This document shows positions 54,620-62,797 of a DNA stretch of 64,000 nt, in pieces. Positions within the stretch are counted from its first letter, which is position 1. Each line of letters begins with the position of its first letter. The notes beneath the pieces are model-generated. The model was not told the origin of the DNA, did no database searches, and saw nothing but the letters and a program-made list of their open reading frames with translations. Source of the stretch: Massilia putida (GTDB lineage: Bacteria; Pseudomonadota; Gammaproteobacteria; Burkholderiales; Burkholderiaceae_D). The position numbers and the translations under genes are program-made. The stretch spans positions 1,302,001-1,366,000 of the forward strand of contig NZ_CP019038.1 in NCBI RefSeq assembly GCF_001941825.1, in the 5' to 3' direction.

Positions 54620-55069
54620 TCAAGACGCAATTGCGCTGGTAGCTCGTGGAGGACGTTCGATCCGGGCAGGGATATGCCCGATGAACGAGGAGGAAGGAAT
54701 TTGCTGTACGCCCCATGCCGCTTCATTAAGGACAGTCAGGGCAACGCCAGGGGGTGGTCCAAACGCGCCAATATAGCAGTCTGCACATGTGCCGCAGGCC
54801 GATCGTGCCTGAGCATCGGTGCCTTCGCAGTCTGCGTCATCAGAACTGCTACCTTGCTCGGCCACGCCAGTATGCTCATGTTCATGCTCATCTTCATGGG
54901 CAGCGCGGCTCATCGTCCCATGCATCGACAAGCCCTCATGCACGGCGTCATCCACGATGAGTGGATGATGCGACATGCCGCACTCGAACTTCGCTACCCC
55001 CGCAATGCTTTGCATTGGCAGGGAGGCGATGAGCAGGTAAAGCAAGAAATGTCGTAGCCTATAGGACAT
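54620..55069 (-). CDS. DUF2946 (CruR-like) Cys-rich exported protein ahead of the TonB receptor
   Basis: 149 residues. Export segment LRHFLLYLLIASLPMQSIAG; Met/His/Glu middle (HEDEHEHEHTG); CGTCADCYIGAFGPPPG near 90-106, matching the motif of the two genes at 21544 and 40489; C-terminal IERPPR. First gene of the operon with receptor, PepSY and reductase; 198 bases separate it from the receptor ATG. TACATT lies about 10 bases before ATG 55069, so the mRNA leader would be very short or absent. Closest counterpart by context to CruR (bp2923). Confidence 0.8.
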   Translation of the reverse strand: MSYRLRHFLLYLLIASLPMQSIAGVAKFECGMSHHPLIVDDAVHEGLSMHGTMSRAAHEDEHEHEHTGVAEQGSSSDDADCEGTDAQARSACGTCADCYIGAFGPPPGVALTVLNEAAWGVQQIPSSSFIGHIPARIERPPRATSAIAS

Positions 55070-55124
55070 ATGAACAATGTAGCATGCTCATGCGTATTTT
55101 GGATAATTTGTGTATACAAATTCA

Positions 55125-55285
55125 TCCGGATCGGGATTTCTCCAAACTTACTTGGGGATGACGACTGTGCGCTAAGTGGCGGCGTCGCAACAGCAGATAG
55201 ACCGTTGGCACCACGAACATCGATAGCAGTGGCGCCGTAATCACCCCCCAACCATTGGTGCCGCGATCCGCTGCAGTATGCCGCC
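55125..55285 (-). pseudogene. CusA/HelA-type RND pump C-terminal fragment
   Basis: Reads GGILQRIAAPMVGG, then after a one-base shift VITAPLLSMFVVPTVYLLLRRR and ends KSRSG-stop. This is the last transmembrane segment and tail of a CusA-like heavy-metal RND pump. Frameshifted, with no upstream part: DNA to its right is the AbiE promoter. A second fragment of the same region is at 62903-63100. Confidence 0.82.
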
Positions 55286-55290
55286 AAAGA

Positions 55291-55359
55291 TTAGCTGCAC
55301 AGCTAATCCTCCGTTTTTAGCTAAGTTAGACGCCTGCGTCATATTAGCTGCGCAGCTAA
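55291..55359 (+). promoter_or_regulatory. Paired palindromic operators of the AbiE operon
   Basis: TTAGCTGCACAGCTAA (55291-55306) and TTAGCTGCGCAGCTAA (55344-55359; perfect palindrome) sit 53 bp apart, with a half-site TTAGCTAAG at 55318-55326. TATAGT (55360-55365) touches the second and would be the -10, right before ATG 55370. AbiEi antitoxins repress their own promoter by binding inverted repeats, which fits. Confidence 0.7.
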
Positions 55360-55369
55360 TATAGTACGC

Positions 55370-56485
55370 ATGAATAACGTCGATATTTCCTTGTTGCATG
55401 ATTTTACCGGTGCGCTCCAGGGTGTTACCGGTTTCTTCGCGGAACATGAAGAGGTAGAAGTGCCATTTGGTGATCACCGTCGAAATGCGCGGCTAGACGC
55501 GTTGGTGGAAACAAAGACTCCGGACGGGCGCTCCTGCATATTGGCAGTCGAGATGAAACGCGTAGCCTATCCACGAGATGCCCGTATGGCGATCAACCAC
55601 CTGATGGAGTATCGAGCCACGGTCCCTCCCGGCACTCACATTGAACTATGTTTGGTCGCCGATACGATCAGTCCAGGTTCGCGCGAGGAACTGCGGAACG
55701 CGGGAATCAACTACTATGATCAGAGCGGAACACTGTACTTTAGACATCACACATGGTTAGTCGATATCGAGCGCGCACCTATTCGCCCAGCCCGTAAAAA
55801 GGATATCGCGCTGTTTAGCGGGGCACGTGAACAGGTTGTCCATGCCTTGCTCTACCATTGGTATAAAAATCCTGATGACGGGTACATCTCTGGAGGGGAG
55901 CTCTCTCTTCTCTCGCATACATCGACCTTTACTGTGTCGAGCATGATGCAGGCCCTTGAGCAACATGACTTCGTCGAATCCAAGGGCAGCGGCCCGAGTC
56001 AGCGCCGCCGCCTGCGTGATCCTGCAGCGCTGCTCGACGCATGGGCTGAGGAGTGGATACGGCGGCGGGAAGTTAAAACCCGCTGGTATACGTATGCTCC
56101 CAGCGGGCGCATCACCGATCGGATCATTGAAGGATTCGTCAGACATGCACGGCAAGAATGGGCCCTCACCGGAGCCGCTGCTGCCAACGCCATCGTTCCG
56201 CGATTAACCAACGTTGATCGTGTGGAAGTCATCGTTCAGCCAGGCGAGGCAGAGCAGCTGGCTTCTGCAATGGATCTGTCTCAAGCGGATAAAGGCTCCA
56301 ATGTAGTCCTGATCGAACGAACCGGCGCGTCGTTCCTGTTCCTGGACGAGCATCCTGAACGCCCACACTCCCGCTTTGCCAGCCGATTCATACAGTATCT
56401 GGATCTTCTCAACGGCTACGGTCGCAACAAAGAGCTCGCGGAAGAGTTCCGCAAACATGCGCTCAAGATAGGAAGCAGCAAATGA
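55370..56485 (+). CDS. AbiEi-like antitoxin (type IV TA, COG4861-type)
   Basis: 371 residues. N-terminal region RLDALVETKTPDGRSCILAVEMKR (Asp 43, Glu 61, Lys 63) has a nuclease-like D-ExK spacing; middle winged helix (SGGELSLLSHTSTFTVSSMMQALEQHDFVESKG) for DNA binding; C-terminal AbiEi-type domain (WALTGAAAANAIVP). It should neutralise the AbiEii nucleotidyltransferase and repress the operon through the palindromes at 55291-55359. ATG 55370 has no SD and may be leaderless. Stop overlaps the toxin ATG (ATGA). The toxin is cut short, so the antitoxin is now orphaned. Confidence 0.72.
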   Translation: MNNVDISLLHDFTGALQGVTGFFAEHEEVEVPFGDHRRNARLDALVETKTPDGRSCILAVEMKRVAYPRDARMAINHLMEYRATVPPGTHIELCLVADTISPGSREELRNAGINYYDQSGTLYFRHHTWLVDIERAPIRPARKKDIALFSGAREQVVHALLYHWYKNPDDGYISGGELSLLSHTSTFTVSSMMQALEQHDFVESKGSGPSQRRRLRDPAALLDAWAEEWIRRREVKTRWYTYAPSGRITDRIIEGFVRHARQEWALTGAAAANAIVPRLTNVDRVEVIVQPGEAEQLASAMDLSQADKGSNVVLIERTGASFLFLDEHPERPHSRFASRFIQYLDLLNGYGRNKELAEEFRKHALKIGSSK

Positions 56486-56745
56486 ACACGAAACATAAGA
56501 CCGCCGCGGAATACAACACCGATCATACCAAGGCGTGTGAGATCGCACTCATCGCACTGCTGCGAGCATTTGGCTCATTGAAGGATGATTTGCGGCTCGT
56601 GGGTGGATTGGTTCCGCGCTATTTGACACCGTCACGGCCGCCGGAAGTCCCGGAGCACGCCGGCACGACCGACGTCGACGTCGTTCTCAACATTACGGTA
56701 CTCGCCGCGAAAGGAACTGATGCTGGCTATCGCCTATACGATTAG
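56482..56745 (+). pseudogene. AbiEii-like nucleotidyltransferase toxin, truncated
   Basis: 87 residues remain of a protein normally near 250-300. Preserved: LRLVGGLVPRYLTP and the nucleotidyltransferase acidic motif TTDVDVVLNI. The frame ends in YRLYD-stop two bases before a small element with IS3-like ends (56747-56858). Without the C-terminal half it is unlikely to be active. Confidence 0.72.
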
Positions 56746-56746
56746 C

Positions 56747-56858
56747 CAAATCGCCACTTCACATAGACGCGTATTCAGAGCCTTTGGCGCTGACGCGGCG
56801 ATATGGCTATCGGCAAGTCGACAGCGCCCGTCGAATGTCGAAAAAACGTGGCGATTCA
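56747..56858. mobile_element. Mini-element with IS3-like terminal repeats (MITE or deleted IS)
   Basis: Left end AATCGCCAC (56749-56757) and right end GTGGCGATT (56848-56856) are a 9-bp inverted pair. Both ends extend similarity to the termini of the IS at 28915-30144 (left: AGAC...GAGCC; right: ...GTGGCGATTCAAG). About 110 bp, no coding capacity. It probably truncated the AbiEii gene. Confidence 0.6.
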
Positions 56859-58301
56859 AGCTTTAACAGATCCGGAGTGCGCGCTTTTACTGAGGCCGCC
56901 TTCAATATTTTTCGAGCTTTTCGGGAAATGAAGTGTAAAGCTGGTTATACCAGCTTCATCGCTTTCCATCGTCACATGGCCGCCATGAAGTGTCATAATG
57001 GCCCTCACGATCGAAAGCCCCAGTCCTGTACCTCCTGAATCCCGTGACCTTGCAGAATCGGTCCTGTAAAATCGGTCGAAAAGCCGTTCGCGGTGTTCGA
57101 ATGAGATTCGCTCTCCTTTATTCATGACAGTTAGGTCAACTGTTTCGTTTTCGTCTTTTATTCGAATTTCCACGGAGCTGTTCGCTTCGCCGTAGCGTGC
57201 GGCATTGGAAAGCAGATTTGTAATTGCTCGTCCAACAAGTGTCCTGTCCGCTAATATCTTACCGTGACCTGATACATGAAAGGAAATGTCGCGTTCATGG
57301 GCCAAAAGTTCTACATATTCAGCGCTTTTAATAGCCTCATCTCCAAGCTCTACCGTCGTTGAATTAAGAACTTCCGTGGTATTGTCGGCACGAGCTAAAA
57401 AAAGCATGTCTGCGACTACTCGGCCGAGGCGTTCCAATTCGTCGACATTTCCCTCAAGCAACTCTATTAACTCGCCATGTGTGCGCGATTGCGACAACGC
57501 TACTTGAGTCCTTCCCAGAAGAATTGAAATTGGTGTTCGCATTTCGTGCGCGAGATCGCCGGAAAATTGAGAGAGCCGGCGAATGCCGTCGTCCAGGCGA
57601 TCTAACATGGCGTTGAACGCGAGACATAATGTTAGCAATTCTTGCGGCATCTCGTCCGGTGAAATCCGTCCAGACATGTTTTTTGCCGTGACTCGCATCG
57701 CTGCAGCGCGGAAGCGACTCAATGGCCTCAATCCAATACTCACAATCGTCCAGGCTCCGAGCGAAACAATCACCAACGCAAATGGAGCAGCGGTAAGTGC
57801 TGTAAATAGAAGCTTTGACAGTAATTCTTCGTCGTTGCTCCGGTCCGAGGTTAGCAAGAGCACATATCCCTCGCCGCTGACGACCTCGCTTGACACAACG
57901 ATCGAGAGCATTGGGGCATCTGACTGTGGCATACGCCAATCAAGGAACGCATCTGCTCCCCACGTGTCGGTATGAAGCCTGCGGACAGATTCCACCCCGA
58001 TAGGACTGAACGCTACTAGCGCTGTACTGCTACCTGGTCTCGCTACAGCGACGTGCAGTCCCTCATGTCCTGATAACAAGTCCGAAAGTCGATAGGCTGC
58101 GCTACTGAGCGCGGCAAGGTTCGTTTCCTTGTCAAGCAGGTGCCGCGCCTCAACTACATTTCCTTTAAGTAAATCTCGCTTTTGCTGGGCCAAGTTCGCC
58201 GACATCGTGCTATACGAGAAACCAAGCACTGCAAGGCTTTGGAGCAAGCCAAGTGTCCCGACCAGTAATGCCAGCTTGAGCGCAAGACTACGTATTTTCA
58301 T
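56856..58301 (-). CDS. Heavy-metal sensor histidine kinase (second CopS)
   Basis: 481 residues. Two membrane helices around a periplasmic sensor (about 35-165), HAMP, H-box [23 protein letters not shown]-box [18 protein letters not shown]-box [22 protein letters not shown] overlaps the stop of the response-regulator gene (ATGA). Only moderately similar to the kinase at 25948, so not a recent copy. The C-terminal end abuts the mini-element; residues after [11 protein letters not shown] may come from it. Copper sensing inferred from copK nearby. Confidence 0.9.
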   Translation of the reverse strand: MKIRSLALKLALLVGTLGLLQSLAVLGFSYSTMSANLAQQKRDLLKGNVVEARHLLDKETNLAALSSAAYRLSDLLSGHEGLHVAVARPGSSTALVAFSPIGVESVRRLHTDTWGADAFLDWRMPQSDAPMLSIVVSSEVVSGEGYVLLLTSDRSNDEELLSKLLFTALTAAPFALVIVSLGAWTIVSIGLRPLSRFRAAAMRVTAKNMSGRISPDEMPQELLTLCLAFNAMLDRLDDGIRRLSQFSGDLAHEMRTPISILLGRTQVALSQSRTHGELIELLEGNVDELERLGRVVADMLFLARADNTTEVLNSTTVELGDEAIKSAEYVELLAHERDISFHVSGHGKILADRTLVGRAITNLLSNAARYGEANSSVEIRIKDENETVDLTVMNKGERISFEHRERLFDRFYRTDSARSRDSGGTGLGLSIVRAIMTLHGGHVTMESDEAGITSFTLHFPKSSKNIEGGLSKSAHSGSVKA

Positions 58302-58972
58302 GTGCGCAGCTCAAAAACATAGCCGACACCTCGCACGGTGTGAATGAGTTTGACGTCGAAAGGGTCATCAACCTTGGCGCGTAAGCGCTTTATCGCGACA
58401 TCTATAATGTTCGTATCGGAATCAAAGTTAATATCCCATACCAAGGACGCAATTTGCGTTCGGGAGAGCACTTCTCCGGCTCGCCGCATCAGCAGTACAA
58501 GCAACGCAAATTCCTTTGCCGTCAGGTCGATAGGGCTACCGCCGCGTATCGCCCGGTGTCTGACAGAATCGACCTGGAGGTTGCCTACGCACAGGACACT
58601 GTCCAATGGCGCGGCATTCCCGCGCTTTACTATCGCGCGTACTCGGGCCAAAAGTTCGGAAAAATCGAATGGCTTGACCAAATAGTCGTCTGCTCCTAAA
58701 TCGAATCCCCTGATTTTATCGTCCATGCTTCCTCTGGCGGTTAGCATCAGCACTGGCGTTTGCTTTCCGCTTCGTAAGGCAGACAACACGGCAAAGCCAT
58801 CAAAGCCGGGAAGCATGATATCAAGCAACACCAAGTCATAATCCGTTTCGAGGGCTTTGTGCAGTCCATCAGCGCCGCTAATAGCCGTATCGACAACGTA
58901 ACCGTGCTCGGACAAACCTTGTCTCAGGTATTCGGCAGCACGCGGCTCATCTTCAATAACGAGAATTTTCAT
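58298..58972 (-). CDS. OmpR-family response regulator (second CopR)
   Basis: 224 residues. Receiver with [15 protein letters not shown], phospho-Asp in [20 protein letters not shown] and [16 protein letters not shown]-binding winged helix with [41 protein letters not shown]. Recognition-helix region closely matches the regulator at 27330 ([27 protein letters not shown]), so both may bind TTAC-N6-GTAA. Start ATG 58972; the upstream frame lacks an SD. Confidence 0.92.
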   Translation of the reverse strand: MKILVIEDEPRAAEYLRQGLSEHGYVVDTAISGADGLHKALETDYDLVLLDIMLPGFDGFAVLSALRSGKQTPVLMLTARGSMDDKIRGFDLGADDYLVKPFDFSELLARVRAIVKRGNAAPLDSVLCVGNLQVDSVRHRAIRGGSPIDLTAKEFALLVLLMRRAGEVLSRTQIASLVWDINFDSDTNIIDVAIKRLRAKVDDPFDVKLIHTVRGVGYVFELRT

Positions 58973-59854
58973 GGCGATGTGATAAAACTGAAACGAAAAA
59001 GATGCAATATACACGGGTTGGAAGGACCGGATGTAGGCTGGTCTCAACCGCTTAAGGACGGCTCACTCTAGGACAATGTTGCTTCCCTATTCCGTATGCT
59101 GGTGAGGCCACGATCCATCACTCAACCGCCCTGACCGTGCGGTGAGCAGGGGCACGAATGCGTTACCCTGACGCTCCGACGAGCAGTCATCCTTCCGACA
59201 CCGAGTTTGCAGCGACGAGAAGTGTTTACGCGAGGTGTGCGTTTCTTGGCCACGGTTGGGGACACAACGTCTAGGACGATGGTTACGTTGATACCATACG
59301 TCGACCGCGGCTTGAGCTGCCACCGGTGGGATCGCAACGTGCGCCAGACACATGTGGTGAAGTACTTCGCTTGTTCGAGCGGGAATTCGGATTTGCTCTA
59401 AAATACGGCCGCCGTCGAAGCGCCGGCGGCGTAGCATGGAGCACAAGTCAGCCCCGGCTTTAGCGACACAAGCTTGCTGGAGAAGCACAAGTGGCACGGG
59501 AGGTTTCACAATTTGGACACCTCCCGCCTTCTGCTCTAGCCGACTATTTGAACTTCTCGTGTGTACCCGAGGTAGGGCTTTGCTCAACGGCCGGCGTCAT
59601 GAAAAGCACACGACGGGCGAGCAAAGTAGCATCGGGCTGGCCGCCGAGTGATACCTCACCGCGGCGCAGCACGAAATTCCGCATACTTACTTAGCAGTTT
59701 AACTCCGTTGGCGTCTGTCATACACGCCATCCCTCGTGCCAAAAAATGCCGGACCGAGTACCTCTAAAAAGCTTGGGTCAGCTTTTAATCCTACGGCCCG
59801 GCGGTCGCATAAGAACCAGCTGTCGGTCTCCTCTTCAAAGGATAAGCGTGGACC
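58973..59854. other. Long region without a supported gene
   Basis: Nearly 900 bases. Open frames exist (for example 59087-59587 minus) but show no recognisable motif, skewed composition and no SD; I do not call them. A minus-strand run ending GVKLLSKYAEFRAAA near 59650-59720 looks protein-like but is broken by stops. Probably decayed mobile DNA, consistent with the surrounding fragments. Confidence 0.45.
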
Positions 59855-60130
59855 TTATCGCCGTCCACCGTTATCTATTTGCAGCTGCATGTCGAGACGA
59901 GCCGTTTCGTTACCGCGCATGATCATTTTCTGGCCATCCTTGGTTTCCATGATCTGACCTGGTTTCATGCCTGTAGGGTGGCCGTACTTGTCCTCCATTG
60001 CCATCTTTCCGTCTGCATAGACGTGAAGAGTCTCTCCACTCTTGAGTGGAACCAGTTTTTCGTCCTGTGCTGACGCGAACGAGGCAGCCGAGGCAGCAAA
60101 CAGCATAGAAGCAACTAACAGTTTTTTCAT
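59855..60130 (-). CDS. copK: Periplasmic copper-binding protein CopK (second copy)
   Basis: 91 residues: signal peptide MKKLLVASMLFAASAASFASA; LHVYADGKMAMEDKYGHPTGMKPGQIMETKDGQKMIMRGNETARL. The methionine positions of CopK are kept. Closely related to the copy at 28244 but clearly diverged. SD AAGGAG. A perfect TTAC-N6-GTAA box lies about 100 bases upstream at 60229-60242, and the second copRS pair lies beyond it downstream, mirroring the first locus. Confidence 0.9.
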   Translation of the reverse strand: MKKLLVASMLFAASAASFASAQDEKLVPLKSGETLHVYADGKMAMEDKYGHPTGMKPGQIMETKDGQKMIMRGNETARLDMQLQIDNGGRR

Positions 60131-60228
60131 GACAAATACTCCTTATAACAAATGTTCTGAAAATCAAATCCTTCCCAACTACGCAAACATCTTAATATCT
60201 GAGCCGAAACATAAGAATGACAGGGGAG

Positions 60229-60242
60229 TTACATTTCTGTAA
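60229..60242 (-). promoter_or_regulatory. CopR-like box upstream of copK
   Basis: TTACATTTCTGTAA: perfect TTAC-N6-GTAA inverted repeat, matching box B at 28144-28157. A copK promoter would lie between it and 60150. Confidence 0.68.
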
Positions 60243-60420
60243 TTTTCAGATAGCGCCGCAATTTAGCAGACAGTCAATACTGTTCCGTACCACCAGAGCG
60301 CAGTCTAGGGCAAGGGTCATCGCAGCGCTGCCTTAAGCGCCAGGAGCAAGAACGGGATGATGGTTGCTGTACCGTTAAAAAGCGGAGCTCAGCTGGCTAG
60401 CGTGGCGGCAAAGTTCCAAT

Positions 60421-60637
60421 GGCTACATGACGCGCTGGATGATGCGTAAGTACAAGCACCTCGCTCGGCATAAAACCCGAGCAGGCCGCGCCCTCCGGCG
60501 ACTTGCGCGTCAGTTTGAAAGTGCCTTCGTGCACTGGAAATCGGATATGTCCCATCGGCTGGATGATGGAAGCCGGATGAGCTGAGAGGTTCACATCCGG
60601 TTCTGAGAGGGGCCGTGGGTGAAATTCCCACGGTCTA
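60421..60637 (+). mobile_element. 3' end of a group II intron (maturase tail, domains V and VI)
   Basis: Plus strand 60421 onward reads GYMTRWMMRKYKHLARHKTR...FVHW, the C-terminal tail of a group II intron reverse transcriptase/maturase. Then the 34-nt domain V (AGCCGGATGAGCTGAGAGG...CATCCGGTTCT, 60571-60604) with the AGC triad, and a domain VI hairpin GGCCGTGGG/CCCACGGTC with candidate bulged A, ending CTAC at 60637. The 5' ~1.8 kb (ribozyme core, most of the RT) is missing, so it cannot splice or move on its own. Confidence 0.82.
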
Positions 60638-60840
60638 CTCACCCGTACGTCTCGACGTGGCAGGGCTTCGTCTACGTGACCTTCGTCATCGACGTTTTGC
60701 TCGGCGGATCGTTGGCTGGTGGGTGAGCAGCTCGATGCGGACCGATTTCGCCCTCGACGCCCTGGAGCAGGCGCTGTAAGCGCGCCAGCCGGAACGCAAC
60801 GCAACGCGTTGGTACATCACAGCGACAGCGGGTCGCAATA
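60638..60840 (+). pseudogene. IS3-family OrfB fragment that received the intron
   Basis: Directly after the intron end the plus strand encodes YVSTWQGFVYVTFVIDV, then with a one-base shift ARRIVGWWVSSSMRTDFALDALEQAL, and an in-frame stop, the central DDE region of an IS3-type transposase. Frameshift and stop make it inactive. It resembles neither of the intact IS3 elements closely. Confidence 0.78.
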
Positions 60841-60844
60841 GGTA

Positions 60845-61030
60845 TCGATAAGGGTAACTGGTACGCTCGATTGCAGCGATTAGGTCGCGGATGCCGACAC
60901 GCGCGGCGTCGTATTCGACGGTCGCCCGGGCGCTGGCTAAATTGAGCCCGGCGCGCTTCACGCCCAGAATGCCACCGAGCTGCTTTTCCACGCGCCGGGC
61001 GCAGGCTTGATCAGGGACAATGGATTCGTC
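60845..61030 (-). pseudogene. Degenerate HMA-domain fragment
   Basis: Minus strand reads VPDQACARRVEKQLGGILGVKRAGLNLASARATVEYDAARVGIRDLIAAIERTSYPY, an HMA fold from the N-terminus of a copper ATPase or chaperone. The metal CxxC is changed to ACARR, there is no clean start, and it ends abruptly at the transposase fragment. It follows the MerR gene on the same strand and was probably its target ATPase gene. Confidence 0.72.
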
Positions 61031-61046
61031 ATGGTTTTCTCGTCCA

Positions 61047-61403
61047 TCAATGCTTGTGTTTTCTGTCGCAAGTCCGTGCCAGATGATTAAGAGCGTCGCG
61101 CATGGCGACCGCTTGCTCGATGCGACGGTCCAATTCTCCGATGCACGCCTGCACCAGCACGCGGGCCTCCGCTGTTCTTTGCGCCGGATTCGCCAGAGGC
61201 GAAAGCAGTTCCCGAATTTCCTCGATCGAAAAGCCGACGTTGCGCGCGCGCCTGAGAAAGCGCAGGATGCGCAAATCGCTCTCGCAATAGATCCGGTAGC
61301 CGGACTCCGACCGTTGGCCGCGCTGGACAAGCCCGATGCCTTCGTAGTAGCGAATCATTTTGGCCGACACACCCGAGTGTTTGGCCGCCTCACCAATATT
61401 CAT
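61047..61403 (-). CDS. MerR-family regulator, CueR-like but lacking the full metal loop
   Basis: 118 residues: [39 protein letters not shown] (winged helix), dimerisation helix, and a short end LNHLARTCDRKHKH. CueR-type proteins carry two Cys with seven residues between; here only one Cys (about 113) remains before a His/Lys tail, so metal sensing may be lost or altered. Start ATG 61403. Next to the HMA fragment. May be the remains of a cueR-copA pair. Confidence 0.85.
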   Translation of the reverse strand: MNIGEAAKHSGVSAKMIRYYEGIGLVQRGQRSESGYRIYCESDLRILRFLRRARNVGFSIEEIRELLSPLANPAQRTAEARVLVQACIGELDRRIEQAVAMRDALNHLARTCDRKHKH

Positions 61404-61485
61404 CGCATGATCCTGAGAAGCCGTTGAACGTCTTTGCTGCATTCAATGAAGGAAACGGCGTTGGCAAATTAAACACGCGGATCCG

Positions 61486-62145
61486 TCATACCCTGATTGC
61501 TTCGAATAGCCGGCCCCACTCGCCACGACGCGGAAAGAACCGCGGAACCTGCCGCATATACTCCTGGTACGCCGCGCCGAAGCGCGCGATCATGTCTTGT
61601 TCCTCCTTGCGCGCGAGCCGGACATACACAAGCACAATTGCAGGAAAGAGCGCCAAGGTAATGACGGTCGGCCAATGCACGATCTGACCGAATACGGCCA
61701 GCATGATGCCGGTATATTGCGGATGGCGAACCACGCCATAGAGGCCATCTCTGGCAAAGCGTCCTTCCTGCCTTGCCCGGTACACGCTTCTCCAGCCGAC
61801 GATCAGCAGCAACAATCCGAACAGGATAAAGACGCCGCCGAGAAGCATTTCAATCATGCCGCCGACCATGCCGTAGCCGAGCAGCGCGCTCCACAGATGT
61901 CCGGGCATGGCGTCAAGCGGAATGTCGATACCGAGGAAGCCGGTCAACAGATAGATGGTCAACGGAAAACCGTACATCTCCGCATAGAGTGCGATGATGA
62001 ACGCCTGGAGCAGGCCGGTGCCGGCCCACTCGCGCCAGCCTCGTGGCGCAGCGAATCGATACAGTATCCAGGACACCGCCACGACGATCACGACGACCAA
62101 TCCCCAGTGGCCATAGTGGCGGGCAAATCCGTTCATGTCTTCCAT
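61486..62145 (-). CDS. Isoprenylcysteine carboxylmethyltransferase-family membrane protein
   Basis: 219 residues, five or so helices. The C-terminal half has the ICMT/PEMT methyltransferase pattern: YGVVRHPQYTGIMLAVFGQIVHWPT and RKEEQDMIARFGAAYQEYMRQVPRFFP, which hold the SAM- and substrate-binding RHPxYxG and E...Y residues. In bacteria these methylate lipids or small molecules; many sit in metal-resistance islands near DUF2933 genes, as here (62212). Start ATG 62145, or 62136. Substrate unknown. Confidence 0.85.
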   Translation of the reverse strand: MEDMNGFARHYGHWGLVVVIVVAVSWILYRFAAPRGWREWAGTGLLQAFIIALYAEMYGFPLTIYLLTGFLGIDIPLDAMPGHLWSALLGYGMVGGMIEMLLGGVFILFGLLLLIVGWRSVYRARQEGRFARDGLYGVVRHPQYTGIMLAVFGQIVHWPTVITLALFPAIVLVYVRLARKEEQDMIARFGAAYQEYMRQVPRFFPRRGEWGRLFEAIRV

Positions 62146-62211
62146 GACATCTCCTTCACCGCCTTTGCGGGCGGCACATGGTTGAAGCGTCGGACACTGT
62201 CTCCCGATCGC

Positions 62212-62418
62212 TCACTTCCCGTCGCGCTCCGGTTCCCTTTCTTCCGGCGTATTCTTGTCCTTCATCATGAAGTACATCCCCAGCGGGCATGCCAGTATTA
62301 GCAGATACGGCGCCGCAGCCGCGATCAATGCTCGCGATTCCGGAAACAGCAGATATCCGAGGATAAGTAACGCTCCTATCCCGAGCGCGACCTTGACTAT
62401 GGTCTTTACGCTGCACAT
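62212..62418 (-). CDS. DUF2933 small membrane protein
   Basis: 68 residues: MCSVKTIVKVALGIGALLILGYLLFPESRALIAAAAPYLLILACPLGMYFMMKDKN. Two membrane helices and a charged tail (EEREPERDGK). The Cys in ILACPLGMYFMM is the conserved DUF2933 signature. SD AGGAGTAGCA. 66 bases ahead of the methyltransferase gene on the same strand, almost certainly one operon. Function unknown; common in copper and mercury islands. Confidence 0.87.
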   Translation of the reverse strand: MCSVKTIVKVALGIGALLILGYLLFPESRALIAAAAPYLLILACPLGMYFMMKDKNTPEEREPERDGK

Positions 62419-62489
62419 GATTGCTACTCCTTTTGTCTGACAGGCAGGGCGACATATGCCGATGACTCTTGCCACCCCTTCGCGGCGCT

Positions 62490-62601
62490 CGTTACTGCAC
62501 GGCAGTCACGACGTAGTCCGATCCTTCCTGCTTTCGACCGCTCCTGTTGACCGCGAGCTTGTCGAACAGCGTCAAGTCCTTGACCGAGATGCCCACCGTC
62601 A
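62490..62601 (-). pseudogene. Unidentified C-terminal coding remnant
   Basis: Minus strand reads MTVGISVKDLTLFDKLAVNRSGRKQEGSDYVVTAVQ-stop in one frame from 62601. It looks protein-coding (balanced residues, proper stop) and is fused abruptly behind the flgB fragment in a different frame. I do not recognise the family. Confidence 0.4.
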
Positions 62602-62763
62602 TGGCCGGCCACTTTTGATAGCAGTGTTAATGTCGATGTCTACAGTTTTGTACCCCGGCGTGTCAGAATTTTCAATATTCGAAGCAAGCAATTCCTGACG
62701 ATATGCCCTCAGACCTAATGCGCGCTCATGGAACTTGGGTTTCGCCTGACCAGAAAAAGGTCC
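62599..62763 (-). pseudogene. flgB-like fragment, second copy
   Basis: Minus strand: IGPFSGQAKPKFHERALGLRAYRQELLASNIENSDTPGYKTVDIDINTAIKSGRP-stop, nearly identical to residues 62-116 of the FlgB-like protein at 43536. Both ends are missing; no ATG start. Upstream of it lies a CopR-like box (62798-62811) and an AT-rich promoter-like stretch, suggesting the ancestral gene was copper-controlled. Confidence 0.85.
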
Positions 62764-62797
62764 AATAATCTCCCTATTGGATTGACTCCTATAATGA

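Noticed and set aside
59087..59587. 166-residue minus-strand frame
   Set aside because: No recognisable motif, no SD, abnormal composition; region looks like decayed DNA.
60389..60804. Minus-strand frames over the intron end
   Set aside because: They are antisense to the maturase tail and domain V, which explain the sequence fully.
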